Notes: generated by a model not told the origin, from the sequence alone. A stretch of DNA of 64,000 nucleotides from Curtobacterium sp. Leaf261 (GCF_001422205.1 NZ_LMMJ01000010.1:62001-126000); one strand, 5' to 3'. Counted from the stretch's first letter, positions 35,390 to 44,267 are shown. Made by a program: numbers and translations.

Positions 35390-35986
35390 CTAGCGCGACC
35401 GCAGGAGCCACGGGCGCAGGAGCCTCGTGGCGAGCGGCAGCACCCAGTAGGTCATGATCGGCGTGAGGATCAGCGTCGTGACGAGCACCTTCGGGAACAC
35501 CGGCACGGCACCCCAGAACGGCACGAACGCGGTGACGAGCAGCGTGAACACGAGGTTGACCGGGAAGAACCCCGTCCAGATGCTCACCGCCTGCTTCCAC
35601 CGCGGCGGCGCCGCGGTGGCCGGGGCGTCCGCGGGCACGTCGAACCAGCCCTCGATGCCGGTGCGCTTCTCGATCCGCGACTCCACGACGAGGTCGCGGC
35701 CGAGGTCGAGCCACCGCAGCCGGTCGTCGGAGCTCTCCCACGTCGCGAGCATGCCGGGGTCGGCGAACCGGTAGAGCATGTGCCACTCGAGCGAGTCCGC
35801 GCGCGAGCGGACCCATCCCGACCCGAGGAACCCCGGGTAGCGGTTCGCGAGGTTCACCCCGGACTGTACCCAGCGGGTGACCTCCGGGATGCGGTCGGGT
35901 TCGACGAGGCGGGTGATGGACACGGTGACGGGGAGCCCCGTGGTCGCTCGTGGCGACGCGGCTTCCCCAGGCTCGGCTGGAGTCAT
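35390..35986 (-). CDS. ABM-domain protein with membrane anchor
   Basis: A 198-residue protein. The N-terminal half is an antibiotic-biosynthesis-monooxygenase-like ferredoxin fold (VTVSITRLVEPDRIPEV, RYPGFLGSGWVRS, EWHMLYRFADPGML). The C-terminal half has two spans (FFPVNLVFTLLVTAFVPFW and VLVTTLILTPIMTYWVL). Membrane-anchored ABM proteins of this design are widespread and uncharacterised. ATG 35986 has GATACT 7 bases upstream, which supports it over an earlier in-frame ATG. It converges on ribokinase. Confidence 0.85.
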   Translation of the reverse strand: MTPAEPGEAASPRATTGLPVTVSITRLVEPDRIPEVTRWVQSGVNLANRYPGFLGSGWVRSRADSLEWHMLYRFADPGMLATWESSDDRLRWLDLGRDLVVESRIEKRTGIEGWFDVPADAPATAAPPRWKQAVSIWTGFFPVNLVFTLLVTAFVPFWGAVPVFPKVLVTTLILTPIMTYWVLPLATRLLRPWLLRSR

Positions 35987-36045
35987 GGCAGCAGTATCGC
36001 TCGCGCGTGTTTCGGCCACGTGACGAGCTGCGGGGACGCCTGTGG

Positions 36046-36555
36046 CTAGCGCATGTCGACCGCTCGCGGCACCCCACGACGGATCGCGTGCAGCACGAGC
36101 GCGACGGCATCGACGAGCGAGGGCACGACGACGTCGGCATCGTCCACAGCGTCGTCGCGGGTCCGCTCGGACGGCACGAGGATCCCGGCCGCTCCGGCCG
36201 CGTGCGCCGCGCGCATGTCCGGGCCGCCGTCACCGATGACGACGAGTTCGGCCGGTGCGACTCCGAGGGCCGCCGCCGCGCCCCGGACGGTGGACTCGTC
36301 GGCTGCGCCGCCGTGCATCGGGAACCAGCCGTCGAGCGGACCGACGAGCGCCTCGACACGATGGTCCGAGGACGGCCGCTCTGCGACGGCGCCGACCGGG
36401 AGGCCCGCGGTGCGCAGGGCGTTCACCGCACGTCGGGCTCCTGGTCGCGCTGCGTCGGCCGTCGGCCCGTCGGCATCGGCCTCGGGGTCGAGGACCATGG
36501 AGCCCACGTGCCCGAGGAGCACGCCCCGGACGCTGCGGTGCTCGTGGAGGGTCAC
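36046..36555 (-). CDS. Degenerate HAD-like protein
   Basis: A 169-residue protein that keeps the HAD-IIIA (GmhB/histidinol-phosphatase-like) layout but lacks most catalytic motifs. Where DxDGT is expected after RGVLL there is GHVGSMV; motif II is AERPSS; the motif III Lys region reads ADESTV. Only motif IV is normal (VVIGDGGPDMRAAHAAGAAGI). It is therefore unlikely to be a phosphatase and may bind a ligand or protein, or be decaying. It is divergent from the truncated serine-hydrolase gene. Confidence 0.8.
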   Translation of the reverse strand: MTLHEHRSVRGVLLGHVGSMVLDPEADADGPTADAARPGARRAVNALRTAGLPVGAVAERPSSDHRVEALVGPLDGWFPMHGGAADESTVRGAAAALGVAPAELVVIGDGGPDMRAAHAAGAAGILVPSERTRDDAVDDADVVVPSLVDAVALVLHAIRRGVPRAVDMR

Positions 36556-36652
36556 GCACCCGTGCTACCCCTCGGCCGTCCGGCCCGTCACGCTCCACCG
36601 CAGCGAGCATGCCGATTCACGCAGTTCCGGCCAGGGGAGGGGGATACTTGAC

Positions 36653-37342
36653 ATGTTAGTGGCGGGTCGACGCGGTCTCCTCGACCTCGACACCGAGGTC
36701 CGGTCTGTGGTGCCGAGGTTGTCCTCGGCCCGGTACACCGCGCGTGATCTGCTGGAGCACCACAGCGGTCTGCTCCGCGTGCCGTGGCAGATGCTCGTCC
36801 GGCCCGCCCGAGACCCGTACCGGCGCGTCCGGGACCGCCCGTTGCCGGAGCGCTGGACGCGCCCGATCGGTGATCGCGGAGCGTTCGTCTACTCGAACAC
36901 CGGCTATGCGGTCCTCGGCGAGGTGCTCGACACCGTGACCGGGAGCTGGTGGAGCTCGGTGCGCGACACCGTGCCGGGAGCGGGCCGCAGCACGTCCCTG
37001 ACACTCGAGCCGGGCCGAGCGGGCCGAGCGCTCCTCGTCGGTCGATCGGGTGTGGCCCTAGAGCCGTGGTCACTCGCGGAGGGGCCCTTCGCCTCAGCCG
37101 GCGGCGCCTGGTCGACGTTCGACGACCTGACCGGCTTCGCGCAGGCTGCGACGCGCGAGGAGGGCTGCCCTCCCGGATGGGCTCGCGACCGTGGCGCCGA
37201 CCTGATCATCGGGGCGACCCGCGATGCGCGCGCGATCATCGTCAGGAGGATCGACGACGGCAGGGTCGCCGTCGTGCACTCGCTCGGCCTCGGACCTGCC
37301 ACGGACGCGATGGCGGTCGAGTTGCTCCGCCAGGAGGATTGA
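36653..37342 (+). pseudogene. N-terminally truncated beta-lactamase-fold serine hydrolase
   Basis: A 229-residue remnant of a beta-lactamase/penicillin-binding-protein-like hydrolase. It starts at the region that normally follows the catalytic SxxK helix (GRRGLLDLDTEVRSVVP, then LLEHHSGLL) and keeps the YSNTGY (YxN) motif near residue 85. The SxxK serine and lysine are absent, and no upstream frame restores them. A GGGGAGGGGG stretch and GATACT precede the ATG, so it may still be expressed. Probably inactive. Confidence 0.7.
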
Positions 37343-37384
37343 CGCGACGTACCGGCGGGGCCGGTCCACGACGTGAGCGCGGGG

Positions 37385-38413
37385 TCAGCTGGCCTTCTTC
37401 GCGGACGTCTTCCTGGGTGCCGCACGCTTGGCGGGGGCCTTCTTCGCCGGGGCCTTCTCGTCGCTGTCGGACTCGGTCTTCTTCGGAGCCGCCTTCTTCG
37501 CGGTGCCGGACGCGCGGGTCTTCGGAGCGGGAGCGTCGTCGGTGTCGTCAGCCGCGCCTCCCGTCCGCTTGCCGGCAGAGCCGGAACCCGACGCGGAGCC
37601 GGAACGCGATCCGCCGCCCTTGCTCGCCCGGTTCTTGTCCACCGAGGCGCGGAGCGCCGCCATCAGGTCGATGACGTCCCCGCCCTCGCTGTCGTCGTCA
37701 TCGTCCGACGCGGCGAAGGTGTCCGAGGTGTCGACGTCGTCGCCCGCCTCGAGCTTGGCGTCGATGAGCTGCTGGAGCTGCGCCTGGTAGTCGTCGGTGA
37801 ACTTCTCCGGCTCGAAGTCCGTCGACATGCTCTCCACCAGTGACGAGGACATCTTCAGCTCGTTCGCGGAGACCTTGACGTTCTCGTCGAGGGCCGTGAA
37901 GTCGGCGGCCCGGACCTCGTCGCCCCAGAGGAGCCCCTGCAGCAGCAGGACGTCGCCGTGCACGCGCAGCGCCCCGAGCCGGGTCTTCTGCCGGAGCGTG
38001 AACGACACGATGGCGGTGCGGTCCGTCTCCTCGAGGGTGCGTCGGAGCAGCACGTACGCCTTGGGGGAGCGGGAGTCCGGCTCGAGGTAGTACGACTTCT
38101 CGAAGAGCATCGGGTCGACCTGGTCGGTCGGCACGAACTCCAACACCTCGATCTCGTGCGACTGCTCGGTCGGCAGGGACTTGAGGTCGTCGGCGGTGAG
38201 CACGACCGTCTTGTCGCCGTCGTCGTAGGCGCGCTGGATGTCGGCGAACTCCACCTCGTGACCGAGCTCGCAGACGCGCTTGTAGCGGATGCGGCCCTTG
38301 TCCTCGCCGTGGACCTGGTGGAGCGACACGTCGTGCGTCTCGGTGGCCGCGTACACCTTGATCGGCACGTTGACGAGCCCGAACGCGATGGAGCCCTTCC
38401 AGATCGACCTCAT
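37385..38413 (-). CDS. ku: Non-homologous end-joining protein Ku
   Basis: A 342-residue bacterial Ku, which binds double-strand ends as a homodimer and recruits LigD. The core begins MRSIWKGSIAFGLVNVPIK and continues with the signatures HQVHGEDKGRIRYKRVCE and VLEFVPTDQVDPMLFEKSYYLEP, to about residue 250. The C-terminal extension is Ala/Lys/Pro-rich (KKAAPKK, KKAPAKRAAPRK), as in long actinobacterial Ku proteins where it aids DNA binding. ATG 38413 starts the canonical sequence. LigD lies 3.2 kb away on the other strand. Confidence 0.96.
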   Translation of the reverse strand: MRSIWKGSIAFGLVNVPIKVYAATETHDVSLHQVHGEDKGRIRYKRVCELGHEVEFADIQRAYDDGDKTVVLTADDLKSLPTEQSHEIEVLEFVPTDQVDPMLFEKSYYLEPDSRSPKAYVLLRRTLEETDRTAIVSFTLRQKTRLGALRVHGDVLLLQGLLWGDEVRAADFTALDENVKVSANELKMSSSLVESMSTDFEPEKFTDDYQAQLQQLIDAKLEAGDDVDTSDTFAASDDDDDSEGGDVIDLMAALRASVDKNRASKGGGSRSGSASGSGSAGKRTGGAADDTDDAPAPKTRASGTAKKAAPKKTESDSDEKAPAKKAPAKRAAPRKTSAKKAS

Positions 38414-38518
38414 GCGGCCATGATGCCCTGATCCGTCGGCCACCGTCCGTCTGGCGATCGTGGGGCCTCGGTCCGGTGCCGCGTCGCGCCTGGACAGCCT
38501 GGAGGATCTGAAAACGTC

Positions 38519-38565
38519 TTGCAGATCGGCCTGCCTCGGACTACAGTCCTGAAACAGCCTTTCAG
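38519..38565 (+). promoter_or_regulatory. Promoter and operator of the ArsR-MFS operon
   Basis: TTGCAG (38519-38524), 17-base spacer, TACAGT (38542-38547). Immediately downstream CTGAAA-N5-TTTCAG (38549-38565) is a perfect dyad at the expected start point. An ATCTG/CAGAT pair at 38506-38526 straddles the -35. Position suits autorepression. Confidence 0.82.
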
Positions 38566-38577
38566 AACGGAGTCCCG

Positions 38578-39138
38578 ATGGACGAGACACGCCCGAACCT
38601 CGCCGACCCCGCGGTCCTCGACGCACTGGCGCACCCGGTCCGACTCGACGTGCTCGGCTTCCTGATGTCGTCCGGCCCCGCGACCGCCTCGGAGTGCGCC
38701 CGTGCAGTCGGTGACACCCCGTCGAACTGCAGTTACCACGTCCGGGTGCTCGCGCGGCACGGGCTCGTCGAGGCGGTCGGGTCGTCCGACGGCAGGACGA
38801 GGCCGTGGCGCGCGACGATCACGGGGTTCACGAACGAGGTCGACCCCGAGGACCAGGCCGGTGCCGACGCGATGCTCGCCGCGTCGCTCGAGCTCGACCA
38901 CCACCTGGCGCGGGAGCACCTGCGGACGCGGGACACCCTGCCGGAGGCGTGGCGGGAGATCGAGGTGCACGCGCAGTACGGGCTCGTCGTCACCCCCGCC
39001 GAGCTGCGGGACATCGCGGCGCAGCTCGACGCGGTCATCCGGCCGTACGTGGCTTCGACCCGTCTGGACGCTCCCGAGGAGGCCGGCCACGTCCACCTCG
39101 GGGTGACGGCGTTCCCGCGACCACGGTTCGACCGATGA
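38578..39138 (+). CDS. ArsR-type winged-helix regulator
   Basis: A 186-residue regulator with a helix-turn-helix_20/ArsR fold: LDALAHPVRLDVLGFLM (residues 16-32), recognition helix NCSYHVRVLARHGLVE and wing GRTRPWRAT. The C-terminal half is helical. There are no metal-site Cys pairs, so it is probably a drug- or metabolite-responsive member. It overlaps the MFS gene by ATGA and has its own operator-bearing promoter. Confidence 0.9.
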   Translation: MDETRPNLADPAVLDALAHPVRLDVLGFLMSSGPATASECARAVGDTPSNCSYHVRVLARHGLVEAVGSSDGRTRPWRATITGFTNEVDPEDQAGADAMLAASLELDHHLAREHLRTRDTLPEAWREIEVHAQYGLVVTPAELRDIAAQLDAVIRPYVASTRLDAPEEAGHVHLGVTAFPRPRFDR

Positions 39139-40505
39139 CGACGCCCGCGCCGACGACGACGCCCACCCCGGAACGCGTGCAGCATCCGTCCGCGTTCGCC
39201 GTCCCCGCGTTCCGACGGCTCTGGGCAGCCGGGGTGGTGTCGGACTCGGGGGACTGGCTCCTCTTCATCGCACTGCCGCTCGTGGTGCTCCAGCTGAGCG
39301 GATCGGCGCTGACGACCTCGATCGCGTTCCTGCTCGAACTGCTGCCGCCGATCGTGCTGGCACCGTTCGTCGCGCGGCTCGTCGGCCGGGTGGACCGCAA
39401 GCGGCTCATGGTCGCGGTGAACATCGTCCAGGCGTGCTGTCTCGCCCCGCTGCTCCTCGTCGAGACGTCGGCCCAGCTGCCGATCGTCTACGGCGTGATC
39501 GTGGCGCAGGCGGCGTGCAGCGCGGTCTTCGAGCCGGCCAAGAACTCCCTGCTCCCGGACCTCGTCGACGCGGACCGGATCGTCTCCGCGAACGCCTTCG
39601 TCGGGCTCGGGCAGGACATCGGGCGGCTCGTCGGCGGTCCGCTCGGCGGGGTGCTCCTGGCGGTGGGGCACCTGCAGCTCGTGGCGGCGGCCGACCTCGT
39701 GACGTACGTGGGGTCGGCGATCCTGCTCGCGACGGTGCCGTCCGTGGCCTCGGACCCGGCCGCGCCACGTGGGGACAGGCGCCGACGTGCGCGGTCATCC
39801 GGACACGACCGACGCCGGGCTGCAGCGTCCGTGGCCGGGCCGAGCCGCGCCTCCCGTCCGTCGGTGCCGACCGACCACGTGCCGGCGGCCGCGCCACCCG
39901 CCCGGCCCCACGGCGTCCTCCGCGCGCTCGGTGCGTCCGCGACCCGCGGACCGTTCCTGGTGCTGTTCGTCGCCTCGATCGCGCAGGGGCTCTTCGTGGT
40001 GCTGTTCGTGTTCTTCGTGACGGACTCGATCGGCGGGAACGACGCCGACGTCGGGCTCCTCCGCGGCGTGCAGGCCGTCGGTGCGATCGCGGCCGGCGGT
40101 GTGCTCGCGCTCGCGGCGTCGCGGTTCCCGGTGGCGAAGGTCGCGATCGTCGGGGTGAGCGGGTTCGCGGTGCTGACGCTCGTCGTCTGGAACCTGTCGT
40201 ACGCGACGCACGCGCTCTGGCCGTACGTGCTCCTGTTCGCGCTCGTCGGTGCGCCGGGCGTGCTCATCGGGACCGGGCTGACGAGTCTCCTGCAGCGCGT
40301 GACGACGTCGGCGTCACGCGGCGCGGTGTTCAGCGCACTCGGGCTCGTCGTGGCGGTGGGGCAGGCGATCGGGATGCTCACGGCCGGGACGCTGCAGGAC
40401 GTCGTCGGGACGATGCCGCTCCTCGAGGTGCAGGCCGGAGCGTACGTCGTGGCGGCGGTGATCGCGGCGGTGATGCTGCCGCGGGTGGAGCGCGCACACG
40501 GGTGA
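39135..40505 (+). CDS. MFS transporter, DHA3-like exporter
   Basis: A 456-residue transporter with 12 spans, resembling the MefA/tetV-type DHA3 exporters (FRRLWAAGVVSDSGDWLLFIALPLVV start; NSLLPDLVDADRIVSANA between spans 4 and 5). The central cytoplasmic loop is unusually long, basic and low-complexity (about residues 205-265) and contains a copy of the CGCCTCCCGTCCG motif that is otherwise intergenic. It is co-translated with the ArsR-type regulator; an efflux role is inferred. Confidence 0.9.
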   Translation: MTTPAPTTTPTPERVQHPSAFAVPAFRRLWAAGVVSDSGDWLLFIALPLVVLQLSGSALTTSIAFLLELLPPIVLAPFVARLVGRVDRKRLMVAVNIVQACCLAPLLLVETSAQLPIVYGVIVAQAACSAVFEPAKNSLLPDLVDADRIVSANAFVGLGQDIGRLVGGPLGGVLLAVGHLQLVAAADLVTYVGSAILLATVPSVASDPAAPRGDRRRRARSSGHDRRRAAASVAGPSRASRPSVPTDHVPAAAPPARPHGVLRALGASATRGPFLVLFVASIAQGLFVVLFVFFVTDSIGGNDADVGLLRGVQAVGAIAAGGVLALAASRFPVAKVAIVGVSGFAVLTLVVWNLSYATHALWPYVLLFALVGAPGVLIGTGLTSLLQRVTTSASRGAVFSALGLVVAVGQAIGMLTAGTLQDVVGTMPLLEVQAGAYVVAAVIAAVMLPRVERAHG

Positions 40506-40567
40506 GCCGGTAGCGGCCCACCGGCCCGCCACCCCGCCGGCCCGCCCGGCCCAGCCGCGGAGACCGG

Positions 40568-40641
40568 CTGTCGCTTTGCGGGGAAAGCGACCGATCCGCG
40601 CGGGGTTCCGGGGCAGCCTGTCGCTTTGCGGGGAAAGCGAC
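40568..40641. repeat. Two direct copies of a GTCGCTTT hairpin
   Basis: CTGTCGCTTTGCGGGGAAAG and the following CGAC occur at 40568-40591 and 40618-40641, 50 bases apart. Each folds with a perfect 8-base stem GTCGCTTT/AAAGCGAC and a GCGGGG loop. A related, larger hairpin is at 54005-54050. Confidence 0.9.
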
Positions 40642-40685
40642 GCCCGCGGCGACCGGCGTCCGACCCGCGAGTGTTCGATGGACCC

Positions 40686-41576
40686 ATGAGCCAGCTCGAC
40701 AAGCAGGACCCCCGCACGCAGTTCCCCGCACCGCCGTTCCCCGCGCAGACGCAGGGCGGCACCGGGGACACGAACGCCATGGACCCGAAGCCCGACCACG
40801 GTGAGACGAGCTACCTCGGCACCGGCCGGATGCCCGGCTACCGGGTGCTCGTGACGGGTGCGGACTCCGGGATCGGCCGGGCGGCGGCGATCGCGATGGC
40901 CAAGGAGGGCGCCGACGTCGCCCTGAGCGGTCTGCCGGACGAGCATGCCGAGCTCGAGGAGGTCCGCGACGTCATCGCCGACCTCGGACGGCGCGCCGTC
41001 ATCCTGCCGGGCGACCTGACCGACGAGGACACCTGCCAGCAGCTCGTCACGGACGCGGTCAGCGAGCTCGGCGGTCTCGACTCCCTGGTGCTCGTCGCCG
41101 GACACCAGAAGGTCAACGAGGACATCACGGAGCACTCGACCGAGGACTTCGACCGCACCATGAAGGTCAACCTCTACGCGATGTTCTGGCTGTGCCGAGC
41201 AGCGGTCCCGCACATGGCACCCGGGTCGACGATCGTCACGACGGCGTCGGTCTCCGCGTACCAGCCGCAGTCCCGGATGATCGACTACGCGCTCACCAAG
41301 GCCGGGATCATCACGTTCACGAACGGTCTCGCCGGGCAGCTCGCGAGCAAGGGCATCCGCGCCAACACGATCGTCCCCGGCCCGATCTGGACGCCGCTCC
41401 AGCCGTCGTCCTACCCAGGCGACGAGATCGAGCACTACGGCGAGTCCGCGCCGTTCGGCCGCCCCGGGCAGCCCGTCGAGCTCGGGGCCGCGTACGTGCA
41501 CCTGGCGGGACCGGAGTCGAGCTACACCTCGGGGTCCACGCTGACGATCGCCGGGGCGACCGGCGTCGCCGTCTGA
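40686..41576 (+). CDS. SDR-family oxidoreductase, YghA/YhdF type
   Basis: A 296-residue SDR with the N-terminal extension (PAPPFPAQTQGGTG) typical of the YghA/general stress 39 subgroup. Cofactor motif TGADSGIG near residue 58, a variant NNAG (VLVAGHQ), Ser in TTASVSAYQ and YALTK. The family is linked to stress and aldehyde reduction, but substrates are uncertain. ATG 40686 follows TTCGAT by 6 bases (leaderless context). It lies 71 bases upstream of ligD. Confidence 0.93.
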   Translation: MSQLDKQDPRTQFPAPPFPAQTQGGTGDTNAMDPKPDHGETSYLGTGRMPGYRVLVTGADSGIGRAAAIAMAKEGADVALSGLPDEHAELEEVRDVIADLGRRAVILPGDLTDEDTCQQLVTDAVSELGGLDSLVLVAGHQKVNEDITEHSTEDFDRTMKVNLYAMFWLCRAAVPHMAPGSTIVTTASVSAYQPQSRMIDYALTKAGIITFTNGLAGQLASKGIRANTIVPGPIWTPLQPSSYPGDEIEHYGESAPFGRPGQPVELGAAYVHLAGPESSYTSGSTLTIAGATGVAV

Positions 41577-41647
41577 CGCGGACCCGGCGAACACGGACGA
41601 CGAACACCGACCGACGACCGACGACCGACGGGACACGGGGAGCAGGC

Positions 41648-44215
41648 ATGGCACGCGGACGCAGCGTCGTGGTCGGGGGACGCACCATGACCCTGACGAA
41701 CCTCGACAAGGTCCTCTACCCGGAGACCGGCACCACCAAGGGCGACGTCCTGGCGTACTACGCCGCCGTCGCCCCGTGGATGCTCCCGCACTGCAAGGAC
41801 CGGGCCGCCACGAGGAAACGCTGGGCCAACGGCGTCGACGGCCAGGTGTTCTTCGAGAAGAACCTGGCGTCGAGTGCGCCGGACTGGATCCGGCACCACA
41901 CCATCGAGCACACCGACCACGACAACGAGTACCCGGTCGTCGACGACCTGCCGACGCTCACCTGGATGGCCCAGCAGGCCGCGCTCGAGCTCCACGTCCC
42001 GCAGTGGCGGTTCGGTCCTCGGGGCGGCATCCAGAGGCCGGACCGGCTCGTGCTCGACCTCGACCCCGGCGACGGCGTCGGCCTCCGGGAGTGCGTCGAG
42101 GTCGCCCTCGCCGCGCGGGAGGTCCTGCACGGCATGGGCCTCGACCCCTACCCCGTCACGAGCGGCAGCAAGGGCATCCACCTCCACGCCGCGCTCGACG
42201 GCCGGACCACGACCGACCAGGTCAGCGAGGTCGCGCACGAACTCGCGAAGGCGCTCGAGCAGGACATGCCGGACCTCGTCCTGTCCTCGATGTCCCGGAA
42301 GGCGCGCGAGGGCAAGGTCTTCGTCGACTGGTCGCAGAACAACGGCAACAAGACCACGATCGCGCCGTACTCGATGCGCGGCCGGTCGACACCGACGGTC
42401 GCGGCGCCGCGCAGCTGGGACGAGCTCGCCGACAAGCGGCTCGCGCAGCTCACGATCGACGAGGTCGTCGATCGCGTGCGCACCATGGGGGACCTGCTGC
42501 ACCCGGTGGCCGCCGCGTCGCTCGCGGTCGGCCGCGCGGACGGCGGGCACTGGGACAGCGACCGGACCGAGGAGGCGAACGAGCACGAGCGGCCGGGAGG
42601 GACGGGGCACGACCGCCTGTCGGCCTACCGTGCAAAGCGTGATGCGTCCCGCACCCCGGAGCCGGTGCCGAGCGACGCGCCCACGGTCCGGACCGACGGC
42701 GTGCCGACGTTCGTCATCCAGGAGCACCACGCCTCGGCGCTGCACTGGGACTTCCGGCTCGAACACGACGGGGTGCTCGTCAGCTGGGCGCTGCCGAAGG
42801 GCGAGCCGGACGACCCCGGGCACAACCACCTTGCGGTGATGACCGAGGACCACCCCCTCGAGTACGGCGGCTTCGAGGGCACGATCCCCGGAGGCCAGTA
42901 CGGCGGGGGCACCGTGACGATCTGGGACGCCGGCACCGCCGAGTACGAGAAGTGGCGGGACGGCAAGGAGGTCATCGTCACGCTGCACGGGTTCTCCCGC
43001 GGGGACCGTCGGCTCGCACTCCTGCACACCAGGGGCCGCGGCGGCGACGAGAAGAGCTGGCTCATCCACCGCACGAAGGAGCAGCCGGGTCAGGACCCGG
43101 CCGGTCCGTCGTCGAGCATCGCGGAGCCCGCCCGTCCCGACTCGACCGGCTCGGGGAGCGGAGCCGGTCGGGCGGGCTCGCACCGTGCCTCCCGGCCGTC
43201 CGACGCGACCACGTCGCGTGGTGCGTCGACCTCCTCCTCGTCGACCTCGTCGACCGAGCCCACCGACCACCGGCCGATGCTGGCCTCCCCGGTGCGGATC
43301 CCCGGCGCGCTCACCCCGGACGACTGGGCGTTCGAGATGAAGTGGGACGGGGTCCGGGCGCTCGCCGCGGTGCGCGACGGATCCGTCACGCTGACGAGCC
43401 GCAACGGCAACGACCTCACCGCGCAGTACCCGGAGCTCGCATCGTTGGCGGAGCGGGTCGGGGTCGACGCGGTCCTCGACGGGGAGATCGTCGCGCTCGA
43501 CGAGCGCGGCCGGCCGGACTTCGGTCTGCTGCAGGACCGGATGGGGCTCACGAAGCCGCGCGAGATCGCCGCCGCCCGGAAGCGCACCCCCGTCCGGTAC
43601 CTGGTGTTCGACGCGCTCGAGGCGGACGGGCACGACCTCCGGCGCATGACGTACGAGCACCGGCGTGAGGCGCTCGGCACCGTCGTCGAGCCCGGGGGAG
43701 CCGTCGACGTGCCGCCGGCGTTCGCGGGCACGCTCGACGAGGCGATGGCGGAGAGCCTCGACCGCGGACTGGAGGGCGTGGTCGCCAAGCGACGGAACTC
43801 GCGGTACTCGGACGGGTCGCGCTCCGAGGCCTGGGTGAAGGTGAAGCACCACGCCACCCAGGAGGTCGTCGTCGGCGGGTGGCGTCCCGGCGCCGGTCGA
43901 CGCGCCGGCGGCATCGGGTCGCTGCTGCTCGGGGTGCCCGGTGCTGACGGACTCGACTACGTCGGGCGGGTCGGCACCGGGTTCCGCGACCGCGACCTCG
44001 ATGAGATCCAGGATGTGCTCGCGGGGATCGGCGCGGACGGGTCGCCGTTCGTCGACGTCCCCCGACCCGATGCCCGCGACGCCACCTGGGTGACGCCGAC
44101 ACTCGTGGCCGAGGTCGAGTTCGCCGAGTGGACGGCCGGCGGGCGACTCCGGCAGCCGTCCTGGCGCGGATGGCGCCCGGACAAGCACCCGGACGAGGTC
44201 GTCCGCGAGGGGTGA
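41648..44215 (+). CDS. ligD: ATP-dependent DNA ligase LigD (POL-PE-LIG)
   Basis: An 855-residue end-joining enzyme with three domains in mycobacterial order. POL (primase-polymerase): residues 1-290, with NLDKVLYPE and the LDLDPGDGV metal Asp pair. PE (3' phosphoesterase): about 335-480, with the His/Asp sites HHASALHWDFRLEHDG. LIG: about 540-855, with adenylation Lys565 in EMKWDGVRA, VLDGEIVAL, EGVVAKRRNSRY and VKVKHH. A Ser-rich linker (480-540) joins PE to LIG. It works with Ku. ATG 41648 is chosen because MARGRSVVVGGRTMTLTN is the usual start; the longer open frame upstream overlaps the SDR. Confidence 0.96.
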   Translation: MARGRSVVVGGRTMTLTNLDKVLYPETGTTKGDVLAYYAAVAPWMLPHCKDRAATRKRWANGVDGQVFFEKNLASSAPDWIRHHTIEHTDHDNEYPVVDDLPTLTWMAQQAALELHVPQWRFGPRGGIQRPDRLVLDLDPGDGVGLRECVEVALAAREVLHGMGLDPYPVTSGSKGIHLHAALDGRTTTDQVSEVAHELAKALEQDMPDLVLSSMSRKAREGKVFVDWSQNNGNKTTIAPYSMRGRSTPTVAAPRSWDELADKRLAQLTIDEVVDRVRTMGDLLHPVAAASLAVGRADGGHWDSDRTEEANEHERPGGTGHDRLSAYRAKRDASRTPEPVPSDAPTVRTDGVPTFVIQEHHASALHWDFRLEHDGVLVSWALPKGEPDDPGHNHLAVMTEDHPLEYGGFEGTIPGGQYGGGTVTIWDAGTAEYEKWRDGKEVIVTLHGFSRGDRRLALLHTRGRGGDEKSWLIHRTKEQPGQDPAGPSSSIAEPARPDSTGSGSGAGRAGSHRASRPSDATTSRGASTSSSSTSSTEPTDHRPMLASPVRIPGALTPDDWAFEMKWDGVRALAAVRDGSVTLTSRNGNDLTAQYPELASLAERVGVDAVLDGEIVALDERGRPDFGLLQDRMGLTKPREIAAARKRTPVRYLVFDALEADGHDLRRMTYEHRREALGTVVEPGGAVDVPPAFAGTLDEAMAESLDRGLEGVVAKRRNSRYSDGSRSEAWVKVKHHATQEVVVGGWRPGAGRRAGGIGSLLLGVPGADGLDYVGRVGTGFRDRDLDEIQDVLAGIGADGSPFVDVPRPDARDATWVTPTLVAEVEFAEWTAGGRLRQPSWRGWRPDKHPDEVVREG

Positions 44216-44226
44216 GGGACCAGGGA

Positions 44227-44267
44227 GGATGCTCCCCGCGCCGAATCAGGTGGCGCAGGGAGCATCC
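44227..44267 (+). terminator. Hairpin downstream of ligD
   Basis: GGATGCTCCC (44227-44236) pairs with GGGAGCATCC (44258-44267), continued inward by GCGCC/GGCGC. It begins 12 bases after the ligD stop. Confidence 0.78.

Noticed and set aside
36556..36652. Missing N-terminus of the serine hydrolase in another frame
   Set aside because: All frames between 36053 and 36652 were read for an SxxK-bearing helix; none was found, so a simple frameshift does not explain the truncation.
41192..41647. N-terminal extension of LigD
   Set aside because: It overlaps the SDR gene in another frame and has no homologous sequence; the normal LigD start is at 41648.
41522..44188. Long minus-strand open frame opposite ligD
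   Set aside because: Typical GC-rich shadow of a real gene; no motif, and ligD is unambiguous on the plus strand.
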